Source of the DNA: CAYPFY01 sp964410105
Lineage (GTDB): Bacteria; Bacteroidota; Ignavibacteria; UBA10030; SZUA-254
DNA length: 64,000 nt
Reading direction: 5' to 3'
Assembly: GCA_964410105.1 (NCBI GenBank)
Contig: CAYPFY010000018.1
Coordinates: 1 to 64,000, forward strand
Part shown: one piece after another, positions 61,675-64,000 of the stretch
Numbering within the stretch: position 1 is the first letter of the stretch
How the letters are laid out: each line of letters begins with the position of its first letter
Program-made: the position numbers and the translations under genes
Notes under the pieces: generated by a model
Told to the model about the DNA's origin: nothing
Databases searched by the model: none
What the model saw: the letters and a program-made list of their open reading frames with translations, nothing else

Positions 61675-61857
61675 TTGCGCCGGAGCGCGGACAAGGCCGG
61701 TCTGGCACCCGTCAGAAACGTTTCGCTCGGGTAACGTGTTGTTGTTTTACAACTCCGTGAGAGCGAAATAATTTTGGCCTCCGTCGAATGCGGACTCCGC
61801 CAAACGACTACTTTGTGCAGGCAAACTTTGTAAATCCCGATGTCAAGGAGAAGCTTC

Positions 61858-62334
61858 ATGACCAGACTTAAGCACAAGATTACACCCCATCTGTGGTTTG
61901 CGAGGGAAGCCAGGGAAGCGGCGGAATTCTACTGTTCCGTTTTTCCCAACTCAAAGATTACAAGCGCCACCACGATTCGGAATGCACCCTCGGGGGACTG
62001 CGATGTCGTTTCGTTCAAACTTTCCGGCCAGCCATTCATGGCGATCAGCGCAGGACCTCTGTTCACGTTCAACGAATCGGTCTCTTTCATAATCTATTGC
62101 GACACACAAAAAGAGATTGATCACTTTTGGGGCAAACTCTCGGCAGCCCCCCAGGCTGAACAATGCGGGTGGCTCAAGGATAAATTCGGTCTCTCCTGGC
62201 AGGTTACCCCGACGATTCTGGGAAAGATGCTGAAGAGCAAGGATCGGAAGAAGGCGGAGCGTGTGATCAAGGCATTCCTCACGATGAAGAAGTTTGACAT
62301 CGCCGCGCTCAACCGGGCGTATGAGGGAAAGTAA
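61858..62334 (+). CDS. VOC superfamily protein (PhnB/3-demethylubiquinone type)
   Basis: Glyoxalase/bleomycin-resistance (VOC) fold protein of the PhnB group. ITPHLWFAREAREAAEFYCSVFP is the metal-site-bearing first module; DCDVVSFKLSGQPFMAISAG and SFIIYCDTQKEIDHFWGKLS follow, with GWLKDKFGLSWQVTPTILG near the end. At 158 residues it is normal. ATG 61858 follows AAGGAGAAG. VOC genes next to ECF42/YCII genes are frequent; the substrate is unknown. Confidence 0.88.
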   Translation: MTRLKHKITPHLWFAREAREAAEFYCSVFPNSKITSATTIRNAPSGDCDVVSFKLSGQPFMAISAGPLFTFNESVSFIIYCDTQKEIDHFWGKLSAAPQAEQCGWLKDKFGLSWQVTPTILGKMLKSKDRKKAERVIKAFLTMKKFDIAALNRAYEGK

Positions 62335-62391
62335 GATCCCGTTTCCTTCGGGTCTGGGGCATTTCAGGAATTTCTGGAGAAATATGGTCCT

Positions 62392-62751
62392 ATGAAATAC
62401 ATGTTGCTTGTGTACCTGAAGGAAAATGCATTGTCTGACGAGCGGCGACGCCAGTGCTACGTCGATTCCGCAAGCCTGACGAGGGATCTGGACGGAGAGG
62501 GAAAGTACGTTGCCGCTTCGCCCTTGCAGCCGGTCGCGACGGCGACAAGTTTTCGTATCCGGAATGGAAAACGCCTGATAACGGATGGACCGTTTGCCGA
62601 GACGCATGAGCAACTCGGCGGCTTCTATCTGATCGAGGCGAAGGACCTGGATGAGGCCATCAGCGTCGCAGCGCGCGTCCCTGTGGCGGATGTGGGCACG
62701 ATTGAGATCAGACCCGTTTTGGAGATCCCCGGTCTCCCCGAATCGTCCTAG
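62392..62751 (+). CDS. YCII/DGPF domain protein (second copy)
   Basis: Second YCII-family protein of the sigma cluster. MKYMLLVYLKENALSDERR opens it, ITDGPFAETHEQLGGFYLIE contains the DGPF motif, and GTIEIRPVLE closes the domain. It is 119 residues. It is related to the copy at 61.3 kb but shares little outside the motifs. Lies 57 bp after the VOC gene. Confidence 0.88.
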   Translation: MKYMLLVYLKENALSDERRRQCYVDSASLTRDLDGEGKYVAASPLQPVATATSFRIRNGKRLITDGPFAETHEQLGGFYLIEAKDLDEAISVAARVPVADVGTIEIRPVLEIPGLPESS

Positions 62752-62988
62752 CAATGTGCAATTGAGCCGGGTTTGAGAAGAGACATTGGCACGAAAAAAC
62801 ATCATCCCCGGGGGGTTTCATGATTGAAGATCAAACGAAAGAGCCGAACGGATTGATCTCTTCGCGCCTCCCTCCGCTGAGAGGTATTGTATTTCTTGCC
62901 GAGCAGGGATTCCCAGACCTCGGCGAAAATAGGAAGTGTCGGGAATCAGACTTTAGGTGAAACCAATCATCAAAAAGGAGAAAAAACC

Positions 62989-63414
62989 ATGGCAATGCTT
63001 AATCCATACCTCAACTTCCCGGGCAACACCGAAGAAGCGTTCAATTTTTATAAATTGGTGTTTGGGGGAGCGTTTGTAACGGTCCAGCGTTTCAAGGATG
63101 TGCCGGGCGAAGGAAAGGTCCCGGAAAAGGACAAAAACAAGATCATGCACATTGCTCTGCCGATCGGGAAGAACAATGTCCTCATGGCAACTGATGCCCT
63201 TGAATCGTTAGGAATGAGGGTCACCCCCGGCAACAACATGTATATCACCATCGAACCCGAAAGCAAAGAAGAAGCCGACCGGATCTTTAAGGGACTCTCT
63301 GCCGGTGGTAAAGTCGAGATGCCGCTCCAGGACCAGTTTTGGGGGGCGTATTACGGCTCCTTCAGGGATAAATTCGGTATTCAATGGATGGTGAATTACT
63401 CTTACAAGAAATGA
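62989..63414 (+). CDS. VOC superfamily protein (PhnB type, second copy)
   Basis: PhnB-type VOC protein: MLNPYLNFPGNTEEAFNFYK (metal-site strand and helix), RFKDVPGEGKVPEKDKNKIM, then HIALPIGKNNVLMATDAL and ending FRDKFGIQWMVNYSYKK. Starts at ATG 62989 behind a strong AAAAAGGAG site (the longer open frame from 62887 has no such site). It is 141 residues. It is separated from the YCII gene by 237 bp without a visible gene and closes the cluster. Confidence 0.88.
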   Translation: MAMLNPYLNFPGNTEEAFNFYKLVFGGAFVTVQRFKDVPGEGKVPEKDKNKIMHIALPIGKNNVLMATDALESLGMRVTPGNNMYITIEPESKEEADRIFKGLSAGGKVEMPLQDQFWGAYYGSFRDKFGIQWMVNYSYKK

Positions 63415-63774
63415 GGACCGTTAGGCAACCACACCTTTTATGAACGGCGAAATGATTCTATAGCAGGGGTTCGATAAGCGGCCACGTCGGATCGCGGCCG
63501 CCTCAGAAATAAGTCTCGCTTGATGTCGGGGGGCCTGATTCCGGCAGCATCACGCGACCAATCCGACGGGCCCCTGATCGTCATCCGGGAGTCACAGGAA
63601 TGGCTGGCGAAGAGTCTCGGGAAAACTAGGTCGTATGCCGGAAAAGGGCCGTTGCACTGAGAAGAGCCGCCAAATTCCACGGAAACTCAGTTGACTTTCA
63701 GCCCCATTCTTCGTATTTTTACTCGCCAGCAATTTCACATGTTCTGCCCGTTTTGATCAATCCGCAGGAGATTC
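63415..63774. other. Intergenic region before efp
   Basis: About 360 bp with no supportable gene on either strand. No terminator hairpin with a U tract and no recognisable operator were seen. The last 60 bp become AT-rich and presumably hold the efp promoter. Confidence 0.5.
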
Positions 63775-64000
63775 ATGGCTACAACCGCAGATTTTCGCCC
63801 CGGCATGACGATTCGTATGGATGGAGAATTATGGACTCTCGTCGAATTCCAGCATGTGAACCCTGGCAACTGGCGCGCCTTCGTCCGTGCAAAACTGAAG
63901 AGCCTTAAGTCGGGGAAAGTCGTTGAAATCCGGTTCCGCGCCGGCGAAACGATCGATCCCGTCCGGATCGAGACCAAGGAGTTTCAGTATCTCTACCACG
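63775..64000 (+). CDS. efp: Elongation factor P (cut by the window end)
   Basis: Start of translation elongation factor P, which relieves ribosome stalling at proline runs. MATTADFRPGMTIRMDGELW begins domain I, then VEFQHVNPGNWRAFVRAKLK covers the tip loop, and KVVEIRFRAGETIDPV continues into the OB domain. ATG 63775 follows GCAGGAG. Only the first 75 residues are in view. The tip loop reads NPGNWRAF, so the lysine (K34) used for modification in E. coli EF-P is replaced by asparagine here. Confidence 0.95.
   Translation, partial: MATTADFRPGMTIRMDGELWTLVEFQHVNPGNWRAFVRAKLKSLKSGKVVEIRFRAGETIDPVRIETKEFQYLYH

Overview
The window is about 64 kb of a bacterial chromosome. It is dense with genes and has moderately high GC (mid-to-upper 50s % by eye). 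An AT-rich scrap lies at the extreme left, and a lower-GC patch runs from about 41.3 to 44 kb. Gene content points to a Gram-negative member of the Bacteroidota/Ignavibacteria side of the FCB group. The evidence is several outer-membrane porins, a small lipoprotein resembling DUF4296 beside PhoB, a beta-propeller lipoprotein, a Ser/Thr kinase with TolB/PD40-type repeats, and a DPP III-type peptidase with the short HExxH motif. The phylum is an inference from gene families, not from a marker-gene tree. No rRNA, tRNA, CRISPR array or intact insertion sequence was seen.

Layout. 0.1-0.8 kb: broken type I restriction specificity gene. 1-9.3 kb (minus): M49 peptidase, YceH, ValS, M23 peptidase and FAH-family hydrolase. 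9.5-12.3 kb (plus): purM and a GAF-domain histidine kinase. 12.3-18 kb (minus): phosphate uptake operon, porin-pstS-pstC-pstA-pstB-phoU. 18-20.1 kb: small unknown genes and an epoxide hydrolase. 20.3-26.1 kb (plus): a compact operon of response regulator, CHAD protein (split by one in-frame UGA), SixA, two thymidylate-kinase-like proteins, Ppx/GppA and a ParB-like protein, probably concerned with polyphosphate or phosphate stress. 26.3-37.9 kb: accessory and housekeeping singletons (GNAT, serine hydrolase, Ser/Thr kinase, DODA dioxygenase, metallo-hydrolase, pirin, YjdI, DUF1624, peroxiredoxin). 38.5-41.3 kb (plus): molybdate locus, mop-modE-porin-modA, without modBC. 41.3-44 kb: a decayed, lower-GC junction. 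44-54.5 kb (minus): Kdp potassium operon, kdpF-A-B-porin-C-chrA-D-E. 54.6-59.7 kb: gpmA, phoR, the DUF47/Pit low-affinity phosphate pair, phoB and a lipoprotein. 60-63.4 kb (plus): an ECF42-type sigma factor with two YCII/DGPF and two VOC proteins. The right edge holds the start of efp.

How it fits together. Phosphate physiology dominates. The window holds high-affinity Pst with its own porin, low-affinity Pit with a PhoU-like partner, PhoR and PhoB, and a putative polyphosphate operon. Four upstream regions (before the porin of the pst operon, before pstC, before the 20.3 kb regulator operon and before the phoB operon) each carry TTAAYA-like hexamers repeating at exactly 11 bp, the layout of PhoB/PhoP boxes. 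They therefore look like one regulon written out across the window. A second theme is that each of the three ion-uptake loci (phosphate, molybdate, potassium) carries its own outer-membrane beta-barrel gene. A third is a perfect 11-bp inverted repeat with CGTTAT/ATAACG arms directly behind modE and ahead of the molybdate porin, a convincing ModE operator.
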